Shown here in pieces: positions 1 to 12,682 of a stretch of DNA of 30,887 nt (positions within the stretch are counted from its first letter, which is position 1; every line of letters starts with the position of its first letter). The stretch is from Oehlia diaphana (taxonomy: Eukaryota > Glomeromycota > Glomeromycetes > Glomerales > Glomeraceae). The notes below the pieces were generated by a model. It saw nothing but the letters and a program-made list of their open reading frames with translations, was not told the DNA's origin and searched no databases. The stretch covers positions 162,575 to 193,461 of the forward strand of contig QZLH01000061.1 of the NCBI GenBank assembly GCA_003833135.1, read 5' to 3'. Both the position numbers and the translations under genes were made by a program.

Positions 1-436
1 ATTCAACGACGACGATTTCAACGATTTTCATTTTTTTTTTCTTTTTTCTTACCTTTTTTTTTTGATAATATAATTTTTTATTTTTTTTTTTTTTTAAAGG
101 AAAAAATTTTTTAAAAAAATTTTTTTTTTTTTTTTTTTTATATAAAAAAAAAAAAAAAAATAATAATAATAAAATAAACCCTAAACAACGTATAATCGGG
201 TTTATTTTTATAAAGTATTTTTTATATATTCAAACTTCTGAAAGAGAAAGTGAACTATTTCAAAAGGTACTTTTAAATGATCTATAAGAAATCATTTCGT
301 TTTTGATGTCCGTAGAGTAAGTACCCTCTTACAAAATAAAAAATTAAACTACCCGCGACAAAGGAAAAATATGAAAAAAAAAAATAATATAAATTTTTTG
401 TTCTACATTCAAAATATATAATTCTATATCGGGTAT
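1..436. other. gene-free AT-rich flank
   Basis: This stretch lies downstream of the stop codon of the Hos4-like gene. It holds poly-T and poly-A tracts (about 36-170) and short AT-rich sequence that is probably 3' untranslated. I see no coding sequence and no RNA gene. A single CCCTAA near 178 is not repeated, so it is not telomeric. Confidence 0.6.
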
Positions 437-3252
437 TTATTCATGTTCTTTAATTGTTGATCCAACTTTTAACTCTAGTTTTGGTGGTGGAGGTTTGAAG
501 TAACTTTTTTTTATTATTCCGGAACTTGTTTTAAGTTGACTATTCTTAATTGCTGATTGTATTTGATTTGTATCTGTCATTGAAACCCACTGAGTTGTAG
601 AAGGTGTCGTTGGTGAAGTAGGTGTAAGTGGCAATTTAGAAGTGAAATCATCAATCTCCATAGCATGACAGTCTACATCACCATTTAAATCATCAGAGTC
701 TTCCATTTCATTATTTGTATAATCTGATATATCCAATGGTATTGTCGATATATCTTCTTTAGATATATTAGAAATTTCTAAGATTTGATCGAACTAAAAA
801 AAAAAAAAGGGAAATGTGTAAAATATATATTATATTAAAAAAAAAAAAATTTAAATATATTTAAAAAACTAACCTTGACAAAATGCATTTTATATATTAG
901 GAATTTTTCTCTTTGTTCCGCTTCTAATATACCAAGTTCTGAAGGACGTTTAAATTTTGGAGGATTCCATATAATTGAACGTAGACAAGGCCATAATCTT
1001 TCTTTTTCTACATATGTTACCTCTCTCCGTACTAAATTTGGATGTTTTTGTAATAATGTAGATAAGGGATATCGCAAAAATAATTCCGCTTGAAAATCAA
1101 CAACAAACGAAGGAGAACTTGGAGGATCTGTTGATGCGGTTATTGGGAATCCTGGACGATCTATGGCTAATTGAACTGTATAAAATAGGTCCACATCACT
1201 ATTGGATATTTCGAGTATCGTATTTTCAAACTTTTGAACTTCTATCGATTCAGAAACTACTACTTCTATTAATTCATCTGATTCGTCTGACTCCTTTGAT
1301 TCTAGTTCTATATTTTTACGATGTTCTACTTTTAATTTTTTAGTATTAGGTATTGATTCATCATCTGAAAATTCGTCTTCCGATAAACTCGTTTCTTCAT
1401 TTGAGTCTATTTGCATTTGATTCGGAGTTTCAACAGTTTGATTACCTAAGTACTCATCAGCATCCAATTCGAGAGTATCACAAAGTAATTCCACAATATC
1501 TCTTCTTTTCCTGGCCATGTCAAGAGGTGTTTTATCATCAATATTTTTATCATCGGGCTTAGCATTATTAGTTAATAATATATTAACAACATCACCATGA
1601 CCTTTATGCGATGCGTCATGGAGTGGTGTATTACCCTTATGGTCTTTACTATTGACATCTGCACCTAAAGCTATTAATATTTCAACGGTTGTAGTATGAC
1701 CTTCATAAGCTGCTTCATGTAAAGCTGTACGGTTATTATAATCTTTTGTATTAATTAGATAGCTGGCTCCGGCTTCTATCATATTTGCAACCATTTCGCT
1801 ATTACCACGTTTTGCATTCAAATGAAGGTTTGTTCGACCAGTTGATGGATCTTTAAATCTTAAATCCATTCTTAAAACATCGTTTGCTGAAGTAAATGCT
1901 CTTGCACCGTTATTATGCATTTCACCATTTAATCTTTTACCGTCTCTAAGGGAACGTCTTCTGGTACCTGATGAATAAATATTAGACCCTGAATTATCAT
2001 TTCTATTATCATCACGTCTGATACGTGGTCTTCCACGCTTTCCACCGCTCGATTGTTTTCTTGCCTCTTGTTTTTGTAAAGATTGAAAGTTCCTGATTAA
2101 TTGTTGTTCCTTCCTTTGAGTTCTAGATAATTTTGAATCACTAACACGACTGTTACCTTCATCCTTTGACTTTTTATCCTGTAATTGTCCTTGTTTATTA
2201 TTTTGACTTGCTTTTCCAGGTGTTTTGACAAATTCAATAGATGTTCTTAAATAATTTATTACACGATCATCTGTTGCATGATCTTCTGGTTTCTCTTCCT
2301 TTACATTTGTTTTTTCAGGATCTGCACCATATTGCATTAAAGCCCAGACAACTTCCGCGTGACCTTTAGCACTTGCGTCATGTAAAGGTGTGTCACCATC
2401 GTCAAATGAAGCAGCATTAACTTCTGCACCTTGTTCTAAAAGGAATTCAACAATGTTCAAATGACCAGCTAATGCAGCTTCATGAAGTGATGTCCAACCT
2501 GCATGATCTTGAGCATTAATGTCAGATCCTTTATTTATTAAATTGATAACTCTCTCTAAATTTCCTTCCTGGCAAGCTCGATGTAAATTTGTTTGTCCTG
2601 CTCTATCTCTAGCAAAAACATCATTTTCATCAATATCTTTTCGTTTATTACCAGCTCTTCTTTTATTTGGTTGTGTACTATTATTATTTTTACCATCATC
2701 ATCAACAATAGGTTTAACCGGATTTTTTTTCCTACCCGGTTTACCTTTTTGTGCAGCTGGTCTTCCCGGTTTCCCTGGTTTTCTTCCTCTTGGTTTACCA
2801 ACTGTTTTGTTAACTACACTATTTTTTTTAGACAACACATTTTCTATAGATTTATGATCTTCATCTTCACTATCTTTGGAAAGGAGTGCTTTCTTTGCTG
2901 GACGACCTCTTCTTTTTGGTTGTGCAGTTCTACTTGGTCCAGCTCTTGCTGAATCATCATCCTCTTCTTCAAATTTATATTCACTGCTACTATCCAAATC
3001 ATCATCATCTTTTGAGTCTACTGAACTTAATTCTGATCCATCATCTAAATCGTTATAAGAAATATGAGATCTTCCACGTTTACCCTTATTTTCATTCAAA
3101 TCGTTTGTAATTTCTTCATTTTTCTTATCTTCTATCTGACTAGAATAACCGGTTCCTTCTTTTTCTGCTTCAGAGTCTTCACCTCTAATTGTTGCCCATT
3201 CGTCTTCAGAAGTTAATGCTTCAAGACTATTTTTTCCGCTTTTTCCACCCAT
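437..3252 (-). CDS. HOS4: Hos4-like ankyrin-repeat / AT-hook chromatin protein
   Basis: Two exons, 3252-874 and 793-437, joined across an 80-bp GT-AG intron (AAG|GTTAGT...TAG|TTC, phase 0), give 911 residues. The N-terminus is acidic and Ser-rich. AT-hook-like cores follow (KRRGRP near 114, GRKPGKPGRP near 156-165, GKRGRPRIRR near 405). There are two ankyrin blocks, about 218-345 and 462-595, with TPLHDAS and ALHEAA signatures. After a second acidic linker, a conserved-looking C-terminal segment begins at DLFYTVQLAI and runs into the second exon. Two ankyrin blocks with AT-hooks resemble fungal Hos4, a subunit of the Set3 histone deacetylase complex, and more loosely animal ANKRD11/12. A nuclear scaffold role is inferred. 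The family call is less certain than the ankyrin and AT-hook content. A generic ankyrin nuclear protein is the alternative. Confidence 0.75.
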
Positions 3253-4666
3253 CCTTTAATAATATTATTTTAATTTTTTTTTAAAAAAAAATATAATTTT
3301 TTTTGAAATTGAAAAAAAAGGTTTTAAACAAATTTTTTTTTTTAGAAAAAAAAAGAAATTACAGTTGAATAAAAACTTTTAATTTTTTTTTTAATAATTA
3401 TATATATATACATATATATATATATTTAAAAAAAAAGAAAAAGTAAGTATATGTGTAAAGTATAAGGAAATTGAAGATGAAGAAAGTGAAAAACAATATA
3501 TATATGAAAGAAACAGATAAATATGTATTAAAATAATAAACAATAAAATATAATAAATATATGCAAGTATTAAAAAAAAATTTTATTAGAAATTGTAGGA
3601 AAAAAAAAACAAAAGTAATAAAAAATAATTTGTTAATATAAAATGTATTATAAAAGTGTGTTAGTAAGCACAATAAAATGAATAAAGAAATTTTTTAAAA
3701 AAATTTTTAATATAAAAAACACCTTTTAGTTTCGTTAATTAGACTCGACTCGTTTTGTTTTTGAGGAAGAAGAAAGTAAAAAAAAAAATCCTTCGGAATA
3801 GTTATGAAGTAAAGCCGAAGTGCAAGCACTTACAACCATTCGATTGGAAAAAATGAGTTTATATGATAAAAGTACAACATAATAAAGCAGATTAACGGCA
3901 CATCCCCTAAAAAGGCAGTTGGCTGAGTTTAGTACTACAACTGTACGCCAATCATTAACAAAGACAATTGGATGAAAATTTTTTTATATATTGTGGTATG
4001 CAGCAACCAATAATACCCTACATAAATTCATATCATGTGATTTGTGAACCCAGTGATCGGGGCCATTAAACTGAGCTTGGGACCCGAAATGAACTGCTAA
4101 CCTGTTAAATCCAAACGATTGTCCGCAGCAACTTGAAAAAAATCTGATGAAAGAATAAAAATTTATTTTTACCGTTTATAGAGGCTTACATCCTTTGATT
4201 TTGAAACGACATAATGTATTAATCCAAATAAAGATTAATTTTATTTAAAAGGAAAACTCCTAATTAAAATTCTATTTATAGATTTGATTATTTTTTTTCT
4301 TATTTAAACTCGTCTGCAATTTTATGAATTTACCAATCATATGTAAATGTCAAAAAATGACGCGTTTCTATACAAAAGATTACTATACGCGGTCAAGTAA
4401 AAAAGCAAATATCTTTTAAACTAAGTGTTTTATTTTATAATCCTTCTTTTCTTGCAATACTCTTCACTATTTATTTTATAACGCATCCACATGAATAAAT
4501 TTATAATTTTTCTTTTTCGATAATGAGCAATTTTGTAAATAATATAAATCAACATAGTCAAAGTAAACCATTATTATAAATTCCTTCAAGAGGAAAAAAG
4601 TACATTAATTGAATGTAAAGTTAACTATACCTCTTAATACTCTTTCGCAAATTATCAGATGTAAAC
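3253..4666. other. 1.4-kb gene-free region between Hos4-like and methyltransferase genes
   Basis: The part next to 3252 is poly-A/T and TA-repeat DNA and probably holds the promoter and 5' UTR of the Hos4-like gene. From about 3740 to 4160 the sequence is less AT-rich and full of short inverted repeats (separate entry). From 4160 to 4666 it is AT-rich again and probably includes the 3' UTR of the methyltransferase gene. No convincing reading frame and no tRNA with a recognisable B box was seen. Confidence 0.55.
3786..4130. ncRNA. candidate structured non-coding RNA, unidentified
   Basis: This stretch is visibly richer in G and C than its flanks and has no long reading frame, but it contains several short inverted repeats. 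CTTCGG 3791-3796 pairs with CCGAAG 3815-3820. AAGTGC 3818-3823 pairs with GCACTT 3826-3831; this overlaps the first stem, so the two exclude each other. TTGGC 3919-3923 pairs with GCCAA 3947-3951, enclosing GTAC/GTAC. CCAAT 3948-3952 pairs with ATTGG 3967-3971. TCGGG 4057-4061 pairs with CCCGA 4083-4087. I could not match it to U1-U6, U3, SRP, RNase P or MRP consensus elements. A remnant repeat or a 5' UTR is possible, and the strand is unknown. Confidence 0.25.
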
Positions 4667-6980
4667 TTATTTTATACTTAATTCATAAACATTAACTTTC
4701 CCCTCTTCAGCCAAATTACCTAATCCTTGAACTGCGGATATTTGAAATTCGTTTCCTAATTTATCAAAGAAGCGAGTTTCTTCTTCTTTAGTCAGCCCTC
4801 GTTTCTTATATCCAAGATATATCTTTGTACGTCCTGGAGTGCACACGGATATAAGAGTTTGTACAAGAGAGTCAAATAAATCTATTTAAAAAGAAATAAT
4901 TAATATTCAATTAAGATAAAATTTCAAATAGATAAAAATGATGAATCATCAAAACATAAAATTCTTTACCAGGTTCATACACAACATCTGAAGCAAATAC
5001 ATAATCGAGAATTCCGAAATTTTCTGCCTTCGTCAAATCTCCCCATCGTAATGAATCCACATCAACTGTTACCTCACTACTAAAATCTAAGATGTGTTTA
5101 TTTAACTCTAAGTTTCCACGAACTAACTTCAAAGCATAATCCAAGTCAGTCAATATTATATTGGTTTTTAAGTTGTCCGTCTTTTCACTGGACTTATCGG
5201 ATTGTATGGTAGACAAACGTGCAGCCAAATATAAACCAACAAATCCGGTTCCTGTTGACAAATCCAAAATTCTTTTTCCAGAAAATAAATTGCTATTTCT
5301 ACGAATCTTCTCCTCGATCATCTGAACCACGATAAACGCCGAGTCCCATACTTTTCCAGGGATTCCAGCATCCCACAATTCCTTAATAATAAGATACTTT
5401 CCATCTGACAATTCAAACCCTCGATAATTATCAACAAGACAATCATCAATACTCCAAGGGCTTTTTGTACGAGATAGCGAATCACATAAAGGTATAGATT
5501 GGATAGTAACAACATTATTTTCAGCAGCAATGGATCCATTTGGTGATAGGTGATGAACGCAAGAACTAGAATACATTTCACAATTAACAATATTAATAGG
5601 TCCAATAGCTAAGGGTACAAGGTGATTTTTTTGCACGTATCTATTACGTTCTTCGTTATTATTAATCTCAGTAATTTTTTTATTAACATCGTCATTAAAA
5701 TCATTACTGCTGGAAAATTCTGAATTTTCGTTGTTATCATTGCTAACAATTTCCAGAATGGGATAAACATACAAATATAATTGAAGAAGAGAATTTGTAG
5801 AGGAGGAATTTTTTCGCTCAAGTTCGGAATTTAGAAATCCATTAGATTCATTAGATCCATTATATTTACTAAATTCATTAGATTCACCGAAAGAACCATC
5901 GGATATAGTTAGTCTGTTACACCCCTGCTTTTTGGTATATATAATACGAAATTCCAAACCTCCTTTGCCTCCATTTTGTACTCCCGCCCAATCCGTTTCA
6001 GTACAATCGCTCCATTCACGAGATTCTGCACTCATAGGGCGGACTTGAACTTCATATTTTTCAGATCTTTCTTCACCATTAATTTCCAACAATTTACATC
6101 CAAGTGAATAACCTTGTATTCCAACTAGATCTTCTCTTTTAAATAATCCCATTTCACTGACGAACATTAGATCAAGAGTATACCACATGTTTACATGGAT
6201 ATTTGGATGTAATGGTCTTCTTAATAACAAACGATAATGAAATTTTTTTGCTAGCTCATTACAATTCTCACTATTTTTATCGATTAAACTGAACGCTTGA
6301 GATGGATTATTACGTCTCACTATATCTTTTGCGATCAAATTCTTCATACGGCGTTGACGATCGTTAACACAATGTAAGTTGAACATAATAGAATTGACTT
6401 TATATTGTGCAATCAAAGGAGTGATATAAGGCAAAAAAACAGAAAGTACACCTTTGGTTTTGAAAGTAATTATAGTATTTTTATTTCTCTCGAGGACGAG
6501 GACTTTTAATGCATCAAGATCATCTTTAGCACGTTCCCAATTTTCGTAATGCTCAAATGCCAAGCTTCTAAACCAATGAGCCAAAATGCGGCAGAAAATA
6601 TGATCGTTTGAGACGTCATTTATTCTAGGAGTCAAAGTAACATTTATAACAGCAACTTTCAAGACTTCAGACGTATCCGATAAGACTTGTTCATATTCTT
6701 TCATTTGCTGAAAACATAAAGATCGCGCTAGTAAAATATGTTCACGCGCTTCAAAACGCTTAGAATTACTGACTTGATCAGTAATGTTTGTTAGTAAACT
6801 ATTGAGCAATTCAATTACAGTAGTGTAGTCTCCGGCTGCATATGCGTTTTTCAATTCCTCGAAGTCATTCGGTGGTCTCGGACGATCTTTCCAATTAATA
6901 TGGTAATATCTAGGAAATTGCGAGGGTGACATATTTTTTCGGAATCTCGGTAGGAAATATGATGGTTTTATAAAGAACAC
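4667..6980 (-). CDS. TPR-like / METTL21-family protein methyltransferase
   Basis: Two exons, 6980-4970 and 4881-4667, with an 88-bp phase-1 intron (CCTG|GTAAAG...ATAG|AT), encode 741 residues. About residues 35-200 are helical and TPR-like (ELKNAYAAGDYTTVIELL). The middle third is mixed, with a Ser/Asn-rich linker. The C-terminal 170 residues are a seven-strand SAM-dependent methyltransferase: motif I ILDLSTGTG (571-579), the acidic strand end IILTDLD, SLRWGD, and FASDVVYEP at the exon junction. Exon 2 supplies LFDSLVQTL and IYLGYKKR. Such C-termini are typical of METTL21/FAM86 protein-lysine methyltransferases, which are usually only 200-350 residues long. The substrate is unknown. A second Met at residue 17 could be the true start. 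The first residues are basic and hydrophobic, so mitochondrial import cannot be excluded. Confidence 0.8.
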
Positions 6981-7886
6981 CGGAAAAAACGAGTGAAACC
7001 GAGTATAAAAAAATAAACGACAATATGCTTTCTCCGATATAAAAAAAAGAGAAATTTACTGATAAGTCGCCTGTTCTTTTTACTTAAATGTGTAACTTGA
7101 AAATTTTTCAGGCACAGCAAGTATATTGTTACATAAACGCGGATGCGGATGTTACAAATAAACAGAAATCAATACGTAACTTGATTTGCATATAAATGAC
7201 AAACGAAAAAAGATGAGATGTGGTTAATTTGGTTAATTTCACCGAAAATGGCTTATGTTCTTTTTTTTTTTTTATGTTTGTTTGTAAAAGGTCAACGGGA
7301 AAACAAATAAATATTTTTAATAAAGAATGTATATAAGCAAAAGCGGTTACAGACAATTGCAATAAGTGATAAGCGAACGAATTTGGATGGTTTCTTTACT
7401 GGATGATATCACATGAAAATATATTATCTATTTTGGAATGGCGGTTTATAATCGATGTTGTACAATCAATAGATAAATTTATTTTATTTAATTATTGTTA
7501 TTTCCCAATTATTCATTGAAGTTCTTTTTTTAAGAATCCATTCGAACATTTGTTTTTGATCATGATTTAATGAAATCATTTTTTTAATTAAGGTAAAAGA
7601 AATAGTTCGATTCAATAAGAGAATTTAACGGTAATTCCGAATTCCAACATTTAAAAAAGTATTAAGAAAAAATGGTGGATTTTAGTTCTAGATATAAATG
7701 CTTTCGAAATTTATAAAGATTGTATGTATTAATGCTCAAATAAAAAATAAATCGTACATCCGCATTTCGTCTCCTGACTTTATGAGAACATAATTCAGGA
7801 TAATTTAAATTTTCTCTTAAAAAAAAGTTTGGAAAAAATAAAATAGTAAAATTATTTGTATTAATAAATTAAAACACAAATTTGTT
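6981..7886. other. gene-free AT-rich spacer
   Basis: About 0.9 kb between the start of the methyltransferase gene and the end of the LC8 gene. It should contain the methyltransferase promoter and the LC8 3' UTR. Short frames here have fungal-intergenic composition and no motif. No RNA gene was seen. Confidence 0.5.
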
Positions 7887-8393
7887 TTATCCAGATTTGA
7901 ACAGGAGTATAGCAATATTTCCAATGTAAAAGTAGATGAAATGCTTGGTTTCTGGACAGATTCGTAGTATATATAAAAAAATAAAGAAAAAAGAAATAAT
8001 AAATTCAAGAAATATTAGAAATAAATTGTAGATCAAAAAGATATCTACGCGTTTTTTTCTATGATAACATAACAAATTTCTTTCATTATATAAATGTTTA
8101 TCAAATTATTACTTGTTTTGAAGATTACTTTACTATCACTGAATTATATTACTTTAATATAATAATCGAAAGATTTCAAACTCACCGTGAGTCACGTAGC
8201 TTCCGAAATTTCTTCCAACGATACAGTGCCAAGTTGTTCCGTGTCTTTTATCGAATTCACGTTTAATATGAGCTGCAATATCTTTCTCAATATTATATTT
8301 TTCCAACGCTTGCCTAGCACAATCTATAGCTTCCTGCTGCATCTCATCGGTCATGTCAACATTCTTGATGGTTGGCTTTTCTTCAGAAGACAT
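7887..8393 (-). CDS. DYNLL: dynein light chain LC8 (DYNLL-type)
   Basis: Exon 1 is 8393-8186 and exon 2 is 7951-7887, joined over a 234-bp phase-1 intron (CACG|GTGAGT...CCAG|AAACC). The product is 90 residues, matching the roughly 89-residue family length. Nearly every LC8 signature is present: [50 protein letters not shown], then [15 protein letters not shown] and the C-terminal [10 protein letters not shown]8 is a homodimeric hub of cytoplasmic dynein that binds TQT-type peptides in the groove beside the THETKHF strand. It acts in dynein-based transport and in many other complexes. A CACGTG box lies about 210 bp upstream of the ATG. The assignment is essentially certain. Confidence 0.97.
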
Positions 8394-8602
8394 TTTTTCT
8401 TGATTTATTCTTGTTTCCTTTGGTATTTGGAAAGTTAGGAAAACAGTTAATAAATGATAAACAGAAAATATTTTAATTTAGTTCGCAAGATTTTAAAGAT
8501 TCTGTTTCTGATAGACGATAGGTTTTCTCGCGGGTTTATTTAAGAATGATTGTTACACGAATATAATAACTATGCCAAAATAAGAAGCTCTGCACTGACT
8601 AA

Positions 8603-8608
8603 CACGTG
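8603..8608. promoter_or_regulatory. CACGTG palindrome upstream of LC8
   Basis: A perfect CACGTG sits in the 248-bp gap between the IF2 stop codon and the LC8 start, 210 bp upstream of the LC8 ATG. Fungal bHLH factors such as Cbf1 bind this hexamer. Use in this organism is inferred. Confidence 0.25.
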
Positions 8609-8641
8609 TGTACGTTTTTATTTTGTCATGTGATAATTATT

Positions 8642-11600
8642 TTACAAACTACGAGGCACTTCTTTAATAACTATGCTTTGGATAAAATCTCCTTCTTTAA
8701 AATCGGCGAAACCTTCAAATGATATCCCACACTCTAAACCTTTCTTTGCTTCATTAATATCTTTTTTTATTTGTTTCAATGTTTCCAAGGAGCCTTATAC
8801 AAATAGATAAGTAAATTAAAAAATTTTTTAATGTTATAAACTAAATAGATATTTCTTACCTTCCCATATTTGATTATTATCCCTAAGTATTCTAACTTTT
8901 TGATTCTTAAATATTGTTCCGTTTGTTACACGACAGCCAGCAACTGACTTAAATTCCTTGTTTTTGACATTGATTTGGAATATTTGTAATATAGTTGCTT
9001 CACCCGTAACATGTTTTTCAACAACAGGTGGTAACAATTCACTTAATTGTTCTTTAATTTCATCCAAAAGATGATATATAACTTCGTAAAATTTCATATC
9101 GACATTATCTATCCTTGCTTGTAATTGAACTTTTTTGTCAGCTTTAACATTAAAGCCTAGTACTAGAGCTGTATAATTACACGTATAAATTTTAAGTGAA
9201 TCGAAAATCAATTTATATCATCAAAATGTTACCTTTAGATATGTTTGCCATGTGAATATCCGATTCTGTTATATCGCCAACTCCTGAATCAATTATATTG
9301 ACACGAACTTCTTTATTACCCAAACCGTGTAATGCATCTATAATAGCTTCGGATGTACCACTTACATCGGCTAAAAATATACCATCAAAAAATTTAAGCA
9401 AATCAAAATGAAAATACATATTCGTTGATAAATTATCACACCTTTGATAACAACATTAAGTTCCCTAATATTGGTATCCAGCAAAGATTTTTCCTCTTTT
9501 ATATCTTGTCTATGTGGAACCGCCATTGGATATTCTTTGAGCAAACCTTGATGGAACATCCATACTTCTTTCTTGAAGTTTCTAGAGTTAGCTCTTTCGG
9601 TCTCCAGCTCATGTTTTCGTTGTCTCCGCTTCTCATTAATTACTTCTAAGTCTATGAGCTGCTGTTCACGTGAACTTTTCAACTTTCTATTAGCAACAAC
9701 AATTTTGGCAAGTTCCTATTATAAAGTAATTGAAAAATTATTGAAAAATCTTGTAAATAGGATTATTGTTCCAAAATTATTAATCATAGAGTACCTCATC
9801 TATGGCTTGAAATACTTCATCTCCAGCAACTGGTAACTCTTTCCATCCAGTAACTTTAACAGGAGTACTAGGCAAAGCATTTTTAATTATCTGACCTCTC
9901 TCGTTAGTCATCATTCGAACCTTACACCAAGTTGTGCCTGCTACTATGATATCTCCCTGTTTCAAAGTTCCACGTTTCACCAAGATTGTTGCAACATACC
10001 TAGAAAAGAACTCAAATTCAAGACAAGTTAAAAATCATAAATTAGATAACTATAAACCACATACCCTTTTCCTTTCTCCATTTGTGATTCAATAACAGCA
10101 CCTTCGGCTTCGATATCAACCTCAGCACGCAAATCAGACAATTCAGCAAGTGTTATAATAGCTTCTTCTAGTTGGTCCAACCCTTGTCCCTATAAATTAT
10201 TAATTTAATTTTCTTAAAAAATTGAATAAAAAAAAAATTACTTACAGTTAAGCCTGAAATTTCAACCGATTGCGTTTCTCCGCCATATTCCTCTAATTCC
10301 ACCCCATTAGCTAGAAGAGATTCACGAACTTTTTGCTAAAATTTTTATTAAATCCCTATTAAAAAATAATAATAAAAATTTTATCGATAATCAATAGGTT
10401 TTACTCCTCAAATTACCGAGTTTGCATTATGCCGATCGATTTTGTTGATAGCCACTATCATTGGCACTAGTTAAACAAATGGTCATTGAGCATAATCTTT
10501 GAATTGTAATGAAAGAAAAAGACGTGTATTACCTCCAGCATCCTTCGCATGTTTAATAGCTTCAAGGGTTTGGGGCATAATTCCGTCATCAGCTGCTACT
10601 ACTAAAACTACTATATCAGTTACGTGAGCACCACGTGCGCGCATGGCAGAAAATGCAGCGTGACCAGGAGTGTCAAGGAACGTAATTGTTCTTCCCGAAG
10701 GCAACGTAACTAAAAAATAATTTTTTTTTTTAATTAACCTAATTAACCTTATAGGCAAAAATTATATACTTAATTAATACATCACTTACCAGAAAAGGCG
10801 CCAATGTGTTGAGTAATTCCGCCTGCTTCCCCAGCTGCTATAGAAGATTTTCGCAATGTATCCAATAAAGTTGTTTTACTAATAAAATGGAAACATAAAT
10901 GAAAGTTCTTTATAAAAATAATTATCGATAAACAAATCACACACCCATGATCTACATGACCTAATATTGCAACTACTGGAGATCGGAGAGGATATTTAGA
11001 CATGTCGACCGGTTTTGGTCTTGGATATTTCATTAAATTAAGAGAAAATTAATCTTTATCGGAACTTCTTAATTTTGTGTGTAATAATCAATAAAAATTT
11101 ACTTTGAAAATAGGTCAATTGCTGCTTCTGAATTAACCACAGGATTTAAATTATATTCCATAGCAATCAATGACGCTTCTTCAGCATTTAACACTAAAAT
11201 CACAAATATATATTAATATAGATTATATTATTCAGACTTAAGTTTTAAATAATTGGAAAGCGAATTCAATTACGGTGATCGTGCGAGACATATTCGATTC
11301 CGAGATTTTGTAACTTTTGTTCAAAAGATGCTGCGAAGGAAAAAATTAGAGCCTGTATTTATATTAAAATTTAAATAATATAATAAAAAAAATTGCATTT
11401 TAAAAGCATGTGTACTTCTCACCTAAATGTACGCCAACAATATTCGCCAAATTCGAGACGCTGATGGCATCAGGAATAAATACTTCTTTTTGTAGTTTTT
11501 GTTTTATTTGATGAGCTTGATCTTTTTTCTTTGACTTATCAAGCTCGTAATCCATATCAAAACTATCAAAATATCCTTCCTCCTCTTCTTGAAGTTCGCG

Positions 11601-12682
11601 CTCTTTTTTAAAAAACTTCGGCTTACGATGCACCAATGTCTCCACAGTTTTATCTTTTTTAAAAGAGAATTTTTGACGCGCACGAAATGCCGATGGATCA
11701 TCTTCGTCTTCAACATTGATCTCTTGAATCGCTTTTAATTCAGTTAAAGCAGAAACAAAATCTACTTTGTTTTCTGGCTTGATATAAATTTCTTTTCGAT
11801 ATTGATCAATTTGAAAAAGCCTTGATTGCACCTTTTTCTCCTCAGCAGAATGTTTTTCTAAATGTTTGTTCAAATACTTTAATTCCGGAGATTCCATAGG
11901 TTTATAATCAATACTTTCAATATATTTTGATTCAGTCAAATTCTTTTTAAAATTCTTATTAAATGTTTCCGATCTATTCGATCCTTCATAGGTTTTCCCT
12001 CCTGAACCTTTAGATCTATCATTAAGCCTATTTGTTTTTGACAAGTTCTTTCTATAATTTTTATTTTTATCAAGTATACCGGATTCATGTTTCGACCAAT
12101 TTCTTTCTACCGTATTGTCATTTAAATTTGAAGTATTTGATTTATTCCATTTTGTACCAGACAGAAGATCATCTTTTTCATGATTTGATCTGAACGAAAA
12201 CAACGAATCATCTTTAGTTTTTCCCGAAGAATTGATATTATAATCCTTTGTGAATAGAGACACCGGTTTTTCCCATTTATTTCGATTTAATTTATCAATT
12301 TTCATGTATGCTTTCGCTTTTTGAAATTGTGATGGAGATATATTAGCATCGGAATCAACTATAAGCCGATCATTAACCGCAGAATAATTTGGTTTCTCTT
12401 TCATTAATGTTGTTGTGTTATGATATAATTTTGTTTCCCTTCGAAGAATAACATTTGGCGTTAAATATGATGATGTAATTATTCTAAAGACATTACGTTT
12501 TGTGCACTATAAATTTATTAAATGAATTGATAAACAATGGAACAAATTTAATATTTTCGATACACACTATTTATTCTTTTAATCTATATACACAAAAAGA
12601 TTACAAAAACAATTTTAATAGGCCCCAATAATCTTATCTTATTATTGCTCACCCGAATGTTCCAAAAAGATTTCAAAAACAT
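8642..12682 (-). CDS. MTIF2: mitochondrial translation initiation factor IF-2
   Basis: Fifteen coding exons encode 981 residues: 12682-12653, 12506-11423, 11330-11274, 11193-11103, 11019-10945, 10878-10790, 10709-10533, 10466-10417, 10335-10246, 10189-10065, 9999-9795, 9715-9442, 9370-9233, 9168-8860, 8793-8642. The introns are 56-146 bp and all phases match. The first 30-nt exon reads [10 protein letters not shown] and continues into a basic, acid-free stretch ([13 protein letters not shown]) typical of a mitochondrial presequence. A charged linker follows, then an IF2-N-like module (about 352-418). The GTPase has G1 GHVDHGKT (441-448), G2 GGITQHIG, G3 DTPGH (488-492) and G4 NKID (542-545). 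The C-terminal barrel domains include [10 protein letters not shown] and GFNVKAD. It delivers initiator tRNA to the mitochondrial small ribosomal subunit. The 5' gene end is shared with a divergent kelch gene. Confidence 0.95.

Noticed and set aside
172..187. CCCTAA resembling a fungal telomere repeat
   Set aside because: It occurs once only, with no tandem array.
2519..2952. Hydrophobic reading frames on the + strand within the Hos4-like gene
   Set aside because: They are antisense to acidic and basic low-complexity coding sequence, which gives Phe/Leu/Ser-rich shadow frames. The minus-strand ankyrin protein explains the region.
3398..3673. 91-residue Phe/Tyr-rich frame on the minus strand
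   Set aside because: Composition is that of AT-rich DNA, with no motif and no splice partners.
4131..4150. TCTGATGAAAG as a C box of a C/D snoRNA
   Set aside because: No D box (CTGA) at suitable spacing and no terminal stem was found.
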